Assembly (NCBI RefSeq): GCF_031679605.1
Contig: NZ_CP117522.1
Location: 6,572,001 to 6,636,000 of the forward strand
Length of the DNA stretch: 64,000 nt
Reading direction: 5' to 3'
Source of the DNA: Streptomyces luomodiensis
Lineage (GTDB): Bacteria > Actinomycetota > Actinomycetes > Streptomycetales > Streptomycetaceae
Made by a program: the position numbers and the translations under genes. Shown piece by piece: positions 35,440 through 44,360 of the stretch (within the stretch, counting starts at the first letter, position 1; each line of letters begins with the position of its first letter). The notes beneath the pieces are model-generated. The model saw nothing but the letters and a program-made list of their open reading frames with translations. It did not search any database and was not told the origin of the DNA.

Positions 35440-36941
35440 GTGACGTGGGTGCCCTTGGAGGACACGTGCAGGCCGAGGGTCCCTCCTCGCTAGACGAAGT
35501 GCTCGCGAAGGTGCGCCGACACCGCACGCACCTCTCGCGGCTGATGAACACCCATGACGCGACTCGCCTCGTCCTCGGGCTGCTGTACCTGAGCCGGACC
35601 GCGCACGCCGCTCCCGGCACCGGCGTACCGACATGGGCGTGGTTGCTGGGTCAGCCAGCAGGGCGCGGTTCGGGTATCCGCGCTGCCGTGAGCAAGTGTC
35701 TGAGCCACTGGCTTCCCGCAGCGGACGAACAGAGCGCAGAGGTGGACACGAAGAGCCTGATGCCCGTTCCGCCCCCTGGTTCCGAAGGACCACTGCACGC
35801 TCTCGTCCAGGCCATCGGCTCCACTCAGCGGGTCGGGCCCCTGCTCGACCACTGCCTCCGTGATCTCTCGGCGGACCAGGCAGACGGCAGCCACTACTTT
35901 ACGCCGGGTGACATGGCGCGTCTGATGGTCGGTGCGGCCGTCCCCCGCGACCGGCACAGAGTGCTGGACCCGGTTTGCGGTTCAGGGGGACTGCTCGTCG
36001 AGAGTCACCGCTATGTCCGCGAACGCGTTGAGCTGAACCCGACCATGTCCTTGCATGGAAAGGAACAGCACGCCCATACCTCGCAGGTGGCCCGCATGAA
36101 CTTCGCGGTGCGGGGGATCATGGCTCACGTCTTCCCGCCCGGGGACAGCCTGGCGGAGCCCGAAGCCGAGCCCTACGACATCGTCCTGGCCAACCTTCCC
36201 TTCAACCAGCGCGACTGGGCGCCGGAGGACAAGACGGATCAGGGCTCCCCCTGGTCGGGCCGCCCGGTCCCTGTCGATCCCCGGTGGCCGGAAGAACCGC
36301 CGTCCCGAGGGTCCGGCAACTCCGCGTGGATTCAGCACATCGCGCACGCGCTGGCTCCAGCCGGACGGGCTGTCTTCCTGATGGCCGACAGCGTGGCCAA
36401 CAGCAGACAGCCCGTCCCTCGAAGGCTCCGCGAACGCCTCCTGCGCGACGATCTAGTCGAGTGCGTGATCGCTCTGCCACCTCGCGTCTTCGGCCACACC
36501 AAAGCCTCCGCCTGTCTGTGGGTGCTCAACAGGAACAAGAGCGCGCGCCCCGGCTGGGGTGCCCTGGACCGTCGCCGGCAGGTGCTTTTCGTCAACGCGC
36601 GGCGAGCCTTCGAACCGGTCCCGGAGTCGAGAGCACGGAGGCTGGGCGACAAGAACACGGCATTGATCCTGACCACCCTGGCGGCCTGGCGTGGCCTCTC
36701 CGAGGACGGTGCTGCGGTCGCGCCGTACAACGACGCGGCCGGCTGGTCCCGAAGCTGCTCCACCGAGGAGATCGCCGATCGCGAGTACAGCCTGATGCCG
36801 ACCTCGTACGCCGTGGAGCCTCCCAGCCCCGAGCGGGACACACGGAGCCGGGTCGAGCAGCTCAAGCTCGAACTGGCCGATCAGTTTGAGCAGATGCGCG
36901 ACCTGGAGCTCCGACTGCTGGACGTCTTGGAGGAGATCTGA
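35436..36941 (+). CDS. HsdM-like type I N6-adenine DNA methyltransferase
   Basis: A 501-residue methylase from the GTG at 35436. It has the N-terminal helical HsdM region, a YFTPGDMARLM segment, motif I DPVCGSGGLL near residue 178, GKEQHAHTSQVARMN, and motif IV ANLPFN near residue 253, with Leu where the textbook motif has Pro (NPPF); this variant is found in active relatives. A C-terminal helical tail (VEQLKLELADQFEQMRDLE) probably contacts the specificity subunit. The stop overlaps the start of the next gene (TGATG). No hsdR is present nearby, so it may be a modification-only or anti-restriction unit, or it may serve an unlinked nuclease. Confidence 0.85.
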   Translation: MSDVGALGGHVQAEGPSSLDEVLAKVRRHRTHLSRLMNTHDATRLVLGLLYLSRTAHAAPGTGVPTWAWLLGQPAGRGSGIRAAVSKCLSHWLPAADEQSAEVDTKSLMPVPPPGSEGPLHALVQAIGSTQRVGPLLDHCLRDLSADQADGSHYFTPGDMARLMVGAAVPRDRHRVLDPVCGSGGLLVESHRYVRERVELNPTMSLHGKEQHAHTSQVARMNFAVRGIMAHVFPPGDSLAEPEAEPYDIVLANLPFNQRDWAPEDKTDQGSPWSGRPVPVDPRWPEEPPSRGSGNSAWIQHIAHALAPAGRAVFLMADSVANSRQPVPRRLRERLLRDDLVECVIALPPRVFGHTKASACLWVLNRNKSARPGWGALDRRRQVLFVNARRAFEPVPESRARRLGDKNTALILTTLAAWRGLSEDGAAVAPYNDAAGWSRSCSTEEIADREYSLMPTSYAVEPPSPERDTRSRVEQLKLELADQFEQMRDLELRLLDVLEEI

Positions 36942-38233
36942 TGGAAGCCAATGCCGACCAGGTCGACTCGGGTAGAGCGGCTTGGCAGACGACCTCCATC
37001 GAAATCGAGCGGATCCGCAGGCGCATCTACACCACCTCCGGTTTCCTCGACGACGCGGCCGCCGAACAGACTGCAGGAGTCGTCAGCTCGACGTTCGTCC
37101 AGAACGGCAGGATCCTCTCGCCCAGGGCCAAGGAGTGTCGGCCGGGCAATTCCGCGCCCAGCAGGGCAACCCTCAAGGAGGGCGACCTGGCCGTCGTACT
37201 CGTCCGGCGGGTGGGCGATTCCGCACTGGTCACTGCCGAGCACGCGGGATGTACAGCAACCAGGTCGATCGGCATCATCCGAGCTGAGCCGCACATAGTG
37301 CGGTGGCTGCGTATCTGGCTACAGACACCCACGGCGAAGGCTCATATCGACGAGGACGTGACGGCACATGTCGAGCCCACCATCAGCCTCGGCACCCTCC
37401 ACCGCATGCTGTTTCCGCTGCCTCCGCCAGACGTCGTCACCGCATACCACCGGGCATTCGGCCTCATCGAGGGGATGACCGCCCTCTACCAGGAGACCGC
37501 CCGCAAGGCGGTTGAACTGGCCGACGCTCTCCATGACGACTGGGCGTCGGCGATTCCGCCGTGGGAGACACGACCGCTCGCGAAAGTCGCCAAACCGAAG
37601 ACGGGCAAAGGTTCCGAACGCTCGCTTCCCCCGTTGCCCGCAGAACCCACCACCGATGTAACCGATGTCATCGCCCCCAGAGATCTCTACGACCTCCCCG
37701 TGCCCCACGTCCAGAGATTCCGTCTGAGCAGGCCAGCGAACGAGGGCGACGCACATCCTCCCGGCACCTTGATGCTGAGCACCCGTTCCGACGGCGCACA
37801 CATCGCTGTGCCGAGCCGACCAGCAACACCTCTCAGAGGCGTCGTGGCCGTACGACCTCATGAGGACGAGGACGGTTGGTGGCTGCTTCACGAACTCAGG
37901 AGCAGGAGCAGCGACATCACGCGGCTTGCGCAGGGCCAGAACGGCAGGGAAATCTCGGCAGGCGCCCTCAAGCGCCTGGAGGTCACCTGGCCGGACCGGT
38001 TCACGCGCACCGACTTCCACACGATGGCCGATCCCCTGCACGCCATGGCGCGACTCCTTGTCGCCAAGATCGCGACGCTGCACACCCTGCGGGACGCGCT
38101 CCTGCGCGACATCTCCGCGAAGGCCGGCGTCCTCCGAGAACCGACAACCGAGCCGGAAGAGCAGAGCGCTCCTGCTCCTCGTCCCACCGCTGGCCCCCGC
38201 ACCACGGGGTATGACCGGCAAGGATCGGCCTGA
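36941..38233 (+). CDS. HsdS-like specificity subunit
   Basis: A 430-residue protein beginning at the ATG at 36941, overlapping the hsdM stop. It has a two-half layout like HsdS: a first recognition half ending with ISLGTLHRMLFPLPPPD and a helix (YHRAFGLIEGMTALYQE), and a second half (PHEDEDGWWLLHELRSRSSD, ISAGALKRLEVTWPD) ending in another helix (MARLLVAKIATLHTLRD). Both recognition regions are short compared with classic HsdS domains (about 150 residues each). It would direct the methylase to its DNA target. The recognition sequence cannot be predicted. Confidence 0.75.
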   Translation: MEANADQVDSGRAAWQTTSIEIERIRRRIYTTSGFLDDAAAEQTAGVVSSTFVQNGRILSPRAKECRPGNSAPSRATLKEGDLAVVLVRRVGDSALVTAEHAGCTATRSIGIIRAEPHIVRWLRIWLQTPTAKAHIDEDVTAHVEPTISLGTLHRMLFPLPPPDVVTAYHRAFGLIEGMTALYQETARKAVELADALHDDWASAIPPWETRPLAKVAKPKTGKGSERSLPPLPAEPTTDVTDVIAPRDLYDLPVPHVQRFRLSRPANEGDAHPPGTLMLSTRSDGAHIAVPSRPATPLRGVVAVRPHEDEDGWWLLHELRSRSSDITRLAQGQNGREISAGALKRLEVTWPDRFTRTDFHTMADPLHAMARLLVAKIATLHTLRDALLRDISAKAGVLREPTTEPEEQSAPAPRPTAGPRTTGYDRQGSA

Positions 38234-38599
38234 TCCGTGAACTTCGGCAGAAAGACGGCGGGGGATACTGTCCCGCGTTGGGATGCTATTCAGCCTTCTG
38301 CGGTGTTCTGGTTAGATCATCACGATTCATTAGCGAGTGCGGCGCCGATTCGTGACATGGCGGTGAGTACTCCGGGTGGCGAAGGGCCCGGCTGAACGCG
38401 AACTCGAAGAGCCCCTTGGGACGTGCGGAGTGTCCGAGTGCGTAGCTGTCCCAGGCGGCGAACGGCCGCGAGCGGGGCAAGTACGAAATCATCAAGGTCG
38501 ATCAGGACCGCATGGCCATCGCGATGCCGAAGCACGTTGCCTATGTTCGCGTTCGTTCCGAAAGTCCGCTGCTGTGAGCCCAGGGGGATCCGAAAGCAC

Positions 38600-39120
38600 G
38601 GACTTCATTGCGACGACAAACGTCCCGTGCCGATCGTCGTCATCGTCGACGAAATCGCCGAGCTGTTCCTCATCGCCGGTCGCAGTGAGAAGGACGAAGC
38701 GCAAGCGGCGGCCACGGCGCTGGTCCGGCTGGCTCAGCTCGGCGCGGCGCTCGGGGTGTACCTCGTCGTCGCGGGGCAACGAGTCGGCTCCGATCTCGGG
38801 CCGGGCGTCACTGCTCTGCGGGCCCAGCTCGGCGGGCGGGTCTGCCATCGCGTGGCCGACCCGGTACGGCGGAGATGACGCTCGGGGACCTCAACCCGGA
38901 CGCGCTGCAAGCGGCTCAATCCATCGCGCCGGAAGACGCGGGGACGGCTGTCCTGGCATCGGCGGACGGCTGGGAGCGGGCCCGTTCGCGCCTGGTCTCG
39001 GAGGAAGAGGCCGAATCCATCGCCGCTGAGTACGCCCACCTGACCCCGTACCTCCCGGCTCTGGCCGATGGAGCCGGCGGGTTCACGGTGCACCTCGAAC
39101 GCCTTGACCGCGACGAATGA
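38600..39120 (+). pseudogene. traSA/FtsK-type conjugation translocase, 3' fragment with frameshift
   Basis: The text PVPIVVIVDEIAELFL (Walker B) and LAQLGAALGVYLVVAGQRVGSDLG (a stretch read across VTALRAQLGG) is the C-terminal part of the FtsK/SpoIIIE-like TraSA translocase of actinomycete integrative elements. At about 38863 one base is missing (CCGGTACGG where the frame calls for CCGGGTACGG). Reading resumes in the next frame as TAEMTLGDLNPDALQAAQSI and ends at 39120 (YAHLTPYLPAL). The Walker A half and everything upstream is gone; only scattered text is seen at 38376-38600. The element should therefore be unable to transfer by itself. Confidence 0.75.
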
Positions 39121-39132
39121 GAGGGGAAGTCC

Positions 39133-39327
39133 GTGCTCGTGTCCATGTCGGCCGTGCTCCTGCTTGGCCTCCTGATCTGGTTCCTGCTCCACATCCGCTA
39201 CCTGCGGTGGTCGGTGGTCCTGCTCTGCGGGGCCTTCGGCTTCCTGCTGGCCAAGACCGCCGCCGCGCCGGTCGTTCAGTCGGCCCTCGACGGATTCGGC
39301 GGCTTCCTGGGACAGCTCCAGTTCTGA
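39133..39327 (+). CDS. Small Spd-type transfer membrane protein
   Basis: A 64-residue protein from the GTG at 39133, 12 bp after the tra fragment, with GAGGGGAAG upstream. It has two hydrophobic helices (residues 3-20 and 27-45) and a short tail. Proteins of this size and character, located between traSA and rep, are the Spd (plasmid spread) proteins of pSAM2-like elements, which assist intramycelial transfer. With tra broken it is probably without function. The assignment rests on position and membrane character rather than on a specific motif. Confidence 0.6.
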   Translation: MLVSMSAVLLLGLLIWFLLHIRYLRWSVVLLCGAFGFLLAKTAAAPVVQSALDGFGGFLGQLQF

Positions 39328-39358
39328 CCCATCCATCCCTCGAAAGGAGCGGCTACCC

Positions 39359-39649
39359 ATGCCGGAATACGTGATCAAAACCGGTGACCGTGCGGCGGTC
39401 ATCGCCGGACTGCGGGCCCTGGCCGACTTCATGGCCGACAACCCCGAGGTCCTGGTGCCGTATCGCCCGTCTGTCGGCGTCTGCGTCAACGCTACCGTCA
39501 CCGCCGCTCGCCGAGCGGGCGCTGCGTCCGCCGCCGAACTGCTCGGCGTGCCGCTGGAAGACCTCGGTGAGGGCTACTACTCCGCGCGGCGCGAGTTCGG
39601 CCCGGTGACGTACCACGTCACCGCCGTGCCGCCCAAGGAGCGGCAGTGA
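39359..39649 (+). CDS. Conserved small AICE protein, function unknown
   Basis: A 96-residue protein from the ATG at 39359, with AAAGGAG upstream. It is a compact soluble protein with an N-terminal helix (AAVIAGLRALADFMADNP) and a closing strand region (GPVTYHVTAVPP). No catalytic motif, signal peptide or membrane segment is seen. Its place between spd and rep matches small unassigned proteins in pSAM2-type elements. It overlaps the open frame of the next gene, but the better start of that gene is further down. Confidence 0.6.
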   Translation: MPEYVIKTGDRAAVIAGLRALADFMADNPEVLVPYRPSVGVCVNATVTAARRAGAASAAELLGVPLEDLGEGYYSARREFGPVTYHVTAVPPKERQ

Positions 39650-39753
39650 ACGCCTGCAAGACGGGCTCCCAGCGGGGCGCGAAGTCGCCAAACCCGACCC
39701 CGCCAGGAACCCACTCCATCCGCCACGTAAGCAGTGAAAGGAGTACTCACACT

Positions 39754-39999
39754 TTGTCCACCGCGAATCGTTCGCGCAAATCTCCGCCGCCTCGGTGCGA
39801 GCTGCGCGAGGAGGAGCACCCCACGTGCGTCGGCGCTGCTGAGGTCGTCCTCGTCGGCCCCGAGGAAAGGGAACTGCGGCTCTGCGCCGCGCACGCTGCG
39901 GCCGTCTGGCTGACAGAGCCGACGTTCCGCTTCTCGGCCAAGACGCGTCCGGAGGCCATCGCGGCCGTGATGCGGCAGGCGTTCGGGGGCTCGCGATGA
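39754..39999 (+). CDS. Small AICE protein with CxLREEEHPxC segment
   Basis: An 81-residue protein. The frame is open from 39646, but a TTG at 39754 preceded by AAAGGAG at 10 bp is the likely start; the upstream 36 residues are low-complexity. It shows a Cys-x5-His-x2-Cys arrangement (CELREEEHPTC) and a later LCAAHA that could complete a zinc site, then FSAKTRPEAIAAVM. The stop overlaps the rep start (ATGA), so it probably belongs to the replication operon. The function is not known. Confidence 0.55.
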   Translation: MSTANRSRKSPPPRCELREEEHPTCVGAAEVVLVGPEERELRLCAAHAAAVWLTEPTFRFSAKTRPEAIAAVMRQAFGGSR

Positions 40000-41372
40000 C
40001 CCAACCCAACGACTCCAAGGCGCTGCCTCCGGGGGTGGCCGCTCTCCTCGCACGGGCGGCGGATCCCGGCTTCGAGAGCTGGCATCGCGGCATCGTCCGC
40101 CTGGGCGGCTGCACCAATCCGGTTCACCTCGTCGGCGGTGTCACCATGGCCGACGCGGTGACCGGGGAAGTGCTCCGATCGTACACGCCCGATGACGACG
40201 GTGGGCGGCTGCTGGTCGCGTGCGGCAACCGTCGGGCGGCCGTCTGCCCGACCTGCTCACGCGTCTACCGGGCCGACACGTACCACCTGGTGCGTGCCGG
40301 ATTGGTAGGCGGCAAGGAGATCCCGGCGGAGGTCGGCGGGCACCCTCGGGTGTTCGCCACCCTCACCGCTCCCGGCTTCGGGTCCGTCCACACGCGCCGT
40401 GAGAAGGATGGCCAGGTGCGGGCCTGCCGCCCCCGTAAGGCGTCGGACTGCTGCGCGCACGGTGCTCCTGTGGGATGACATGTCCGGCATGGGGAGGACG
40501 ATCCGCGACTCGGCGAGCCGCTGTGTCCGCGCTGCTATGACTACGCGGGCGCGGTGCTCTGGCAGGCTCATGCCGGGCAGCTATGGCACCGGTTCGTGAT
40601 GGAACTCCGCCGCGAGCTGGCGCGCCGTCTCGGGGTACCGCGCGAGGAGTTCGGCGAGATCGCGCGGTTGTCATACGTCAAGGTCGCCGAGTACCAGCGG
40701 CGCGGTCTGGTCCACTTCCATGCCGTGATCCGCCTCGATGGTCCGGAGGGGCCGGGTGCGCCGCCGCCTGGTTGGGCGTCCACTGACCTCCTCGCGGGAG
40801 CTGTACGGGGTGCGGTCGGCCTGGTCCGACTCCCGGCTCTCGGCGCGGATGTCGTCGGGCGGCGGGTGCTGCGCTTCGGGACTCAGATCGATGTGCGGCC
40901 TATCTCGTCGTCTGACGCCGGGGAGCGGCTGACTTCGTCGGCGGTCGCGGGCTACATCGCGAAGTACGCGACAAAGGGCGCCGAGTCGGCAGGTGCTGTG
41001 GACCGGCGAATCCGTCACGCGCGGGACCTGGCCACGCTGCCCGTGCGGGACCACACGCTCCGCATGATCGGCACCTGTTGGTGGCTCGGCGACCTGGTTC
41101 CCTTCGAGCCGCTTCGGCTGCGGCAGTGGGCGCACATGCTCGGCTACCGGGGCCACTTCTCCACCAAGTCGCGGCGCTACTCCACAACGCTGACCGCGCT
41201 CCGCCAGGCGCGCGCCGAGCACCGAGCAGAGCAGCAGCACGCCGCCCTCGGCCTGGCCGACCGGCCCGTGATCACCGTGGGTCAGTGGCGCTACGCGGGG
41301 CGCGGCTACAGCCCGGAGGCGGCTCTCGTTGCCGCGTCGGTCCGGGAGGGCGGTGGCGGTCATGGCGCGTGA
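39996..41372 (+). pseudogene. RepSA-type replication initiator with in-frame TGA
   Basis: A frame of 459 codons matching the RepSA initiators of pSAM2-like elements, interrupted by a single TGA at 40476-40478 and in the same frame on both sides. The first part has CGNRRAAVCPTCSRVYRADT (zinc-type cysteines) and HPRVFATLTAPGFGSVHTR; the second has GEPLCPRCYDY, HRFVMELRRELAR, the GLVHFHAVIRLDG segment with the HxH metal motif, and SAVAGYIAKYATKG. The stop falls in C-HG-P-x-x-x-H between two cysteine clusters, where relatives have Cys (one base from TGC or TGT). Unless it is read through, replication of the excised element is lost. Confidence 0.8.
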
Positions 41373-41559
41373 GAGAGCCGAACTGCTCACCGTGCGGCAA
41401 GTGCTGGAGGAGCTGGGCGGGATCTCCCGGCGGACCTTCTACCGCTGGCGGGAACTGCGGATCGCGCCGCGCTGCATCCGGCTGCCCAATGGCGAGCTTC
41501 GTGTACGGCGCGATGTGCTCAATGCCTGGCTCGAAGATCACGCGGAGGGAGCCGCGTGA
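41362..41559 (+). CDS. xis: Excisionase (Xis), MerR/HTH_17-like
   Basis: A 65-residue protein from the ATG at 41362, overlapping the end of rep. Winged-helix excisionase pattern: ELLTVRQVLEELGGISRRTFYRWRELRIAP, a wing with RLPNGELRVRRDVLNAWLE, and an acidic end. Its stop overlaps the int start (GTGA), giving the canonical rep-xis-int order of AICEs. It should bind att DNA and steer the integrase towards excision. It looks intact. Confidence 0.85.
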   Translation: MARERAELLTVRQVLEELGGISRRTFYRWRELRIAPRCIRLPNGELRVRRDVLNAWLEDHAEGAA

Positions 41560-42932
41560 AGTCTTACAAGGTGGCCGTGTGGAAGATCAGCATCAACCGC
41601 TCAGCGAAGAAACCGACGTACCTGGTGCGTTGGGCTGTGGACGGCAATCCCTTCCATGAGGTCTACAAGACGCAAGCACTGGCCGACAGGTTCCGTGCGA
41701 AGCTGCTGCGAGCCACGGAGAAGGGAGAACCCTTCGACACCGTGACCGGTCTTCCGGATTCATTCCGGGGCGGGAAGGCAGCTGAGACCTTCCTGAAACT
41801 GGCGCTCGCGTATGTGGACGACCGATGGCAGGACGCTTCCGCGAAGCAGAGGGACAGCATGACGGACGCGTTGGCTACGGCCATTCCTGCACTGGTCAAG
41901 GCGGTGCGGGGGCGTCCTTCGCCTGAGGTACTGCGGAAGGCGCTCCGCTCGTACCTGCTGCCGGTTCCCCGGAGAGAGCGGGAGCGGCCGGCGGACGTGG
42001 CGACTGCCGTGCGCTGGCTCGAAAAGGCGTCTCTGCCGGTCGGGGAGCTTCAGGACATCAAGCACGCTCAGGCCCTGGTTGATGCGGTCAGCCGAAAGCT
42101 CGATGGGAAACCTGCGGCATCGCAGACGTACCGGCGTAGGCGGGCGGTGGTGTTCAACTGTCTGGAGTACGCCGTTGAGCTGGAGATGCTGTCTACCAAT
42201 CCGCTGAGCAAGATCAAGCGCAAGCGGAAGAATGGGCACCGGCCGGTACAGGAGGTTGATCGCCGCGTCGTGGTCAACCCTCGGCAGGCGCGCGAGCTGC
42301 TGACCGCGGTGACGTACGTCGGCGGTTACGAGCGGGCCAGTGGTCGGCGGCTGCGGGCGTTCTTTGGGGTCCTGTATTACGCGGCTGCTCGCCCCGGTGA
42401 GGCGCTGGGCCTGCGGTCGTCGGACTGTGTGCTCCCCGAGAAGGGATGGGGCCGGATCGAACTTCAGGAGACGCGTCCGACAGCGGGGAAGGCGTGGACC
42501 GACTCCGACGAGGTGCATGACCGGCGGGGCCTGAAGCAGCGAGACGATGGCGAGGCGCGTCTCGTGCCTATCCCGCCGCCGCTGGTCCGGCTGCTCCGGG
42601 AGCACTTGGAGGAATTCAGGACGGGGGAGGACGGACGGCTGTTCAACAGCGAGCGGGGCAATGTCGTAGCGGCGTCGTCGTACTCCCGCGTCTGGAAGGC
42701 GACGCGGGAACTGGCGCTGCTGCCTGGCCAAGTCTCCTCGGTGCTGGCCACTCGCCCGTACGACCTGCGGCACGCGGGTGTCTCTCAGTGGCTCAACTCC
42801 GGCGTTCCTGCTCCGGAAGTGGCCGCTCGAGCGGGGCACTCAGTGGAGGTGCTGCTCAAAATCTATGCCAAGTGTATCGATGGCCAAGAGGCCGAGATGA
42901 ATGACCGGATCATGAAAAGCCTCGGCGAGTAA
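41556..42932 (+). CDS. int: Tyrosine recombinase / integrase of the AICE
   Basis: A 458-residue site-specific recombinase from the GTG at 41556. It has an N-terminal AP2-like DNA-binding region and a SAM-like core-binding domain (around 150-230). The catalytic domain shows Arg in YYAAARPGEALGLR near 279, LRHAG in the HxxR region near 403, AGHS, and the nucleophilic Tyr in LLKIYAKCI near 436. It is full length and shows no lesion. Integrases of this group target the 3' end of tRNA genes. The next RNA gene downstream is tRNA-Arg at 44440-44511, with the Mrr-like gene in between, so that tRNA is the likely attachment site. Confidence 0.92.
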   Translation: MKSYKVAVWKISINRSAKKPTYLVRWAVDGNPFHEVYKTQALADRFRAKLLRATEKGEPFDTVTGLPDSFRGGKAAETFLKLALAYVDDRWQDASAKQRDSMTDALATAIPALVKAVRGRPSPEVLRKALRSYLLPVPRRERERPADVATAVRWLEKASLPVGELQDIKHAQALVDAVSRKLDGKPAASQTYRRRRAVVFNCLEYAVELEMLSTNPLSKIKRKRKNGHRPVQEVDRRVVVNPRQARELLTAVTYVGGYERASGRRLRAFFGVLYYAAARPGEALGLRSSDCVLPEKGWGRIELQETRPTAGKAWTDSDEVHDRRGLKQRDDGEARLVPIPPPLVRLLREHLEEFRTGEDGRLFNSERGNVVAASSYSRVWKATRELALLPGQVSSVLATRPYDLRHAGVSQWLNSGVPAPEVAARAGHSVEVLLKIYAKCIDGQEAEMNDRIMKSLGE

Positions 42933-43026
42933 TAGGGGGAGCAGTTGTAGTGATGAGCCCCGGTTGTGGCCGGGACTCATCCGCGTGCCTCTGCTCGCTT
43001 GGTGGTCAGGCTGGAGCAAGGCCAAG

Positions 43027-44037
43027 CTAGCTAAGCTGGTCGCGGGTCATGATTTGGCTGAGATCATCTCCAGCCACAGCCCATCGTTTGAGCTGTGCAC
43101 GACCTATTAGGTGAATTTTGAATGCATCGGCGAGTCTCCGGGCGTCTGAGGTGAAGCCTCCATTGGTCACTATCATAGTGGTGCTTGCGTTATGGATTGG
43201 GCGTGCCGTTCCGTTTACTTTCTGCACGGTTTCTGATCCGACCTTGTCGGCCACCCTGCTGAAATGTTTGCATTGAAGAACGAAGCGTTGCCCGTACCTG
43301 TCTGTGCCAATGACGTCAGCGGCGAGATCGCCCTTTTTGCCGTGGGCCTGCACGACCTGGAGTCCATCTCGTTCCAGTAGACGGGCGCAAATTTTTTCGA
43401 ATTCCTTGTGTCCCGCAGAATCTAGCTGTTCTATGGATGCTGTTCCTGGCTTGCGGAACAGGTCCGATGCCTGGCTGTTCAGGAAGGCCCGCAGGTGATC
43501 GGCGGCCTTGTTGAGTCTTGTGTCTAGTCTGACCAGGTTGAGAAGTCCTGGCTCGAAGATTTGAAGAAGCCGTCGAGTTAGTAAGTATCCTGGCGATTCC
43601 CGGCAGCAAGTTCTCCTGCGTCGACTGGTCTCGTTCACGTACTGAAGGGCGGCCTTCTGCTGCATTATTTCGTCGAAGAGGATATTTGTCTGTGTGTCGA
43701 TGCGGTCTAATGCAGCAAGAAACTTGGCAATATCTGATCCGGGATGGCATCCCAAAATGTCTCCATCCGCTGCCCCATGTGCTCGGCTCCGAAGTATGGC
43801 GACTATTTTGAGCAGATCATTGCATCGTCCCACGTGAAGGTCAGCCATGTCCGCGGCGTAAGAAACCTCGGACATGTTGAGTTCTTGGCGGCCCTGGAAT
43901 TCCAGGTGTAGAGGGAGAGTGTCAGGTAGCCTTGATGACTCTGCTACGAGTAGAAGTATCGCTTTTGCCCAGTCGACTGTCTCGCTCATTTCGTTGGGTG
44001 GGTGCCCAACGTCGGACGTGTGTTCGATGCGCTTCAT
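43027..44037 (-). CDS. Mrr-like restriction endonuclease with long N-terminal helical region
   Basis: A 336-residue protein from the ATG at 44037, with GAGGG 9 bp upstream. The last 130 residues are an Mrr_cat-type PD-(D/E)xK domain: GHKEFEKICARLLERDG, Asp241 in GDLAADVIG, Gln255-Cys-Lys257 in FVLQCKHF, then TTMIVTNGGFTSDARRLAD. The first 200 residues are helical with no recognised family and may be the sensor or DNA-binding part. Mrr proteins are type IV enzymes that cut methylated DNA. The gene is clearly less GC-rich than everything around it and uses many A/T-ending codons, so it is a recent import as cargo next to int and the tRNA. Confidence 0.8.
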   Translation of the reverse strand: MKRIEHTSDVGHPPNEMSETVDWAKAILLLVAESSRLPDTLPLHLEFQGRQELNMSEVSYAADMADLHVGRCNDLLKIVAILRSRAHGAADGDILGCHPGSDIAKFLAALDRIDTQTNILFDEIMQQKAALQYVNETSRRRRTCCRESPGYLLTRRLLQIFEPGLLNLVRLDTRLNKAADHLRAFLNSQASDLFRKPGTASIEQLDSAGHKEFEKICARLLERDGLQVVQAHGKKGDLAADVIGTDRYGQRFVLQCKHFSRVADKVGSETVQKVNGTARPIHNASTTMIVTNGGFTSDARRLADAFKIHLIGRAQLKRWAVAGDDLSQIMTRDQLS

Positions 44038-44360
44038 TCGTTACTATCCCTCGGCCCCCACGCGATCCAAATCGGGTAGAAGCGTAGCGCTGAGGTCCGA
44101 CACCTCTCGGTGAGCGCTGTGGTCAGTTGGGCTGCGTGGCGCGACGGCGACATCAATCGATCATGAACCGGTTCCCCTGGTCGGTGACGGAGTGCTAGCA
44201 ACTGGGGGTTTGGTGGGCCGATCACCTGAGGGCCGTGGCTCTACGTGCTGAGTGGGGAACAACGGCACATGTGACGGAAGGCGTTGCTGACCAGCTAGAA
44301 GGGCTTGCAAGGTCATTACGTGGTCATTACGTGATCACTGGCATGGGGCTGCGTTCGGCG
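44038..44360. other. Non-coding stretch between mrr-like gene and tRNA repeat
   Basis: About 320 bp containing the mrr promoter region and the right end of the element. A short direct repeat, GGTCATTACGT followed by GGTCATTACGT, occurs at about 44312-44333 and could be an integrase arm site. No gene is recognised. Confidence 0.4.

Noticed and set aside
40476..40478. Selenocysteine codon in rep
   Set aside because: No SECIS-like structure was recognised and Rep proteins are not selenoproteins; a nonsense mutation is simpler.
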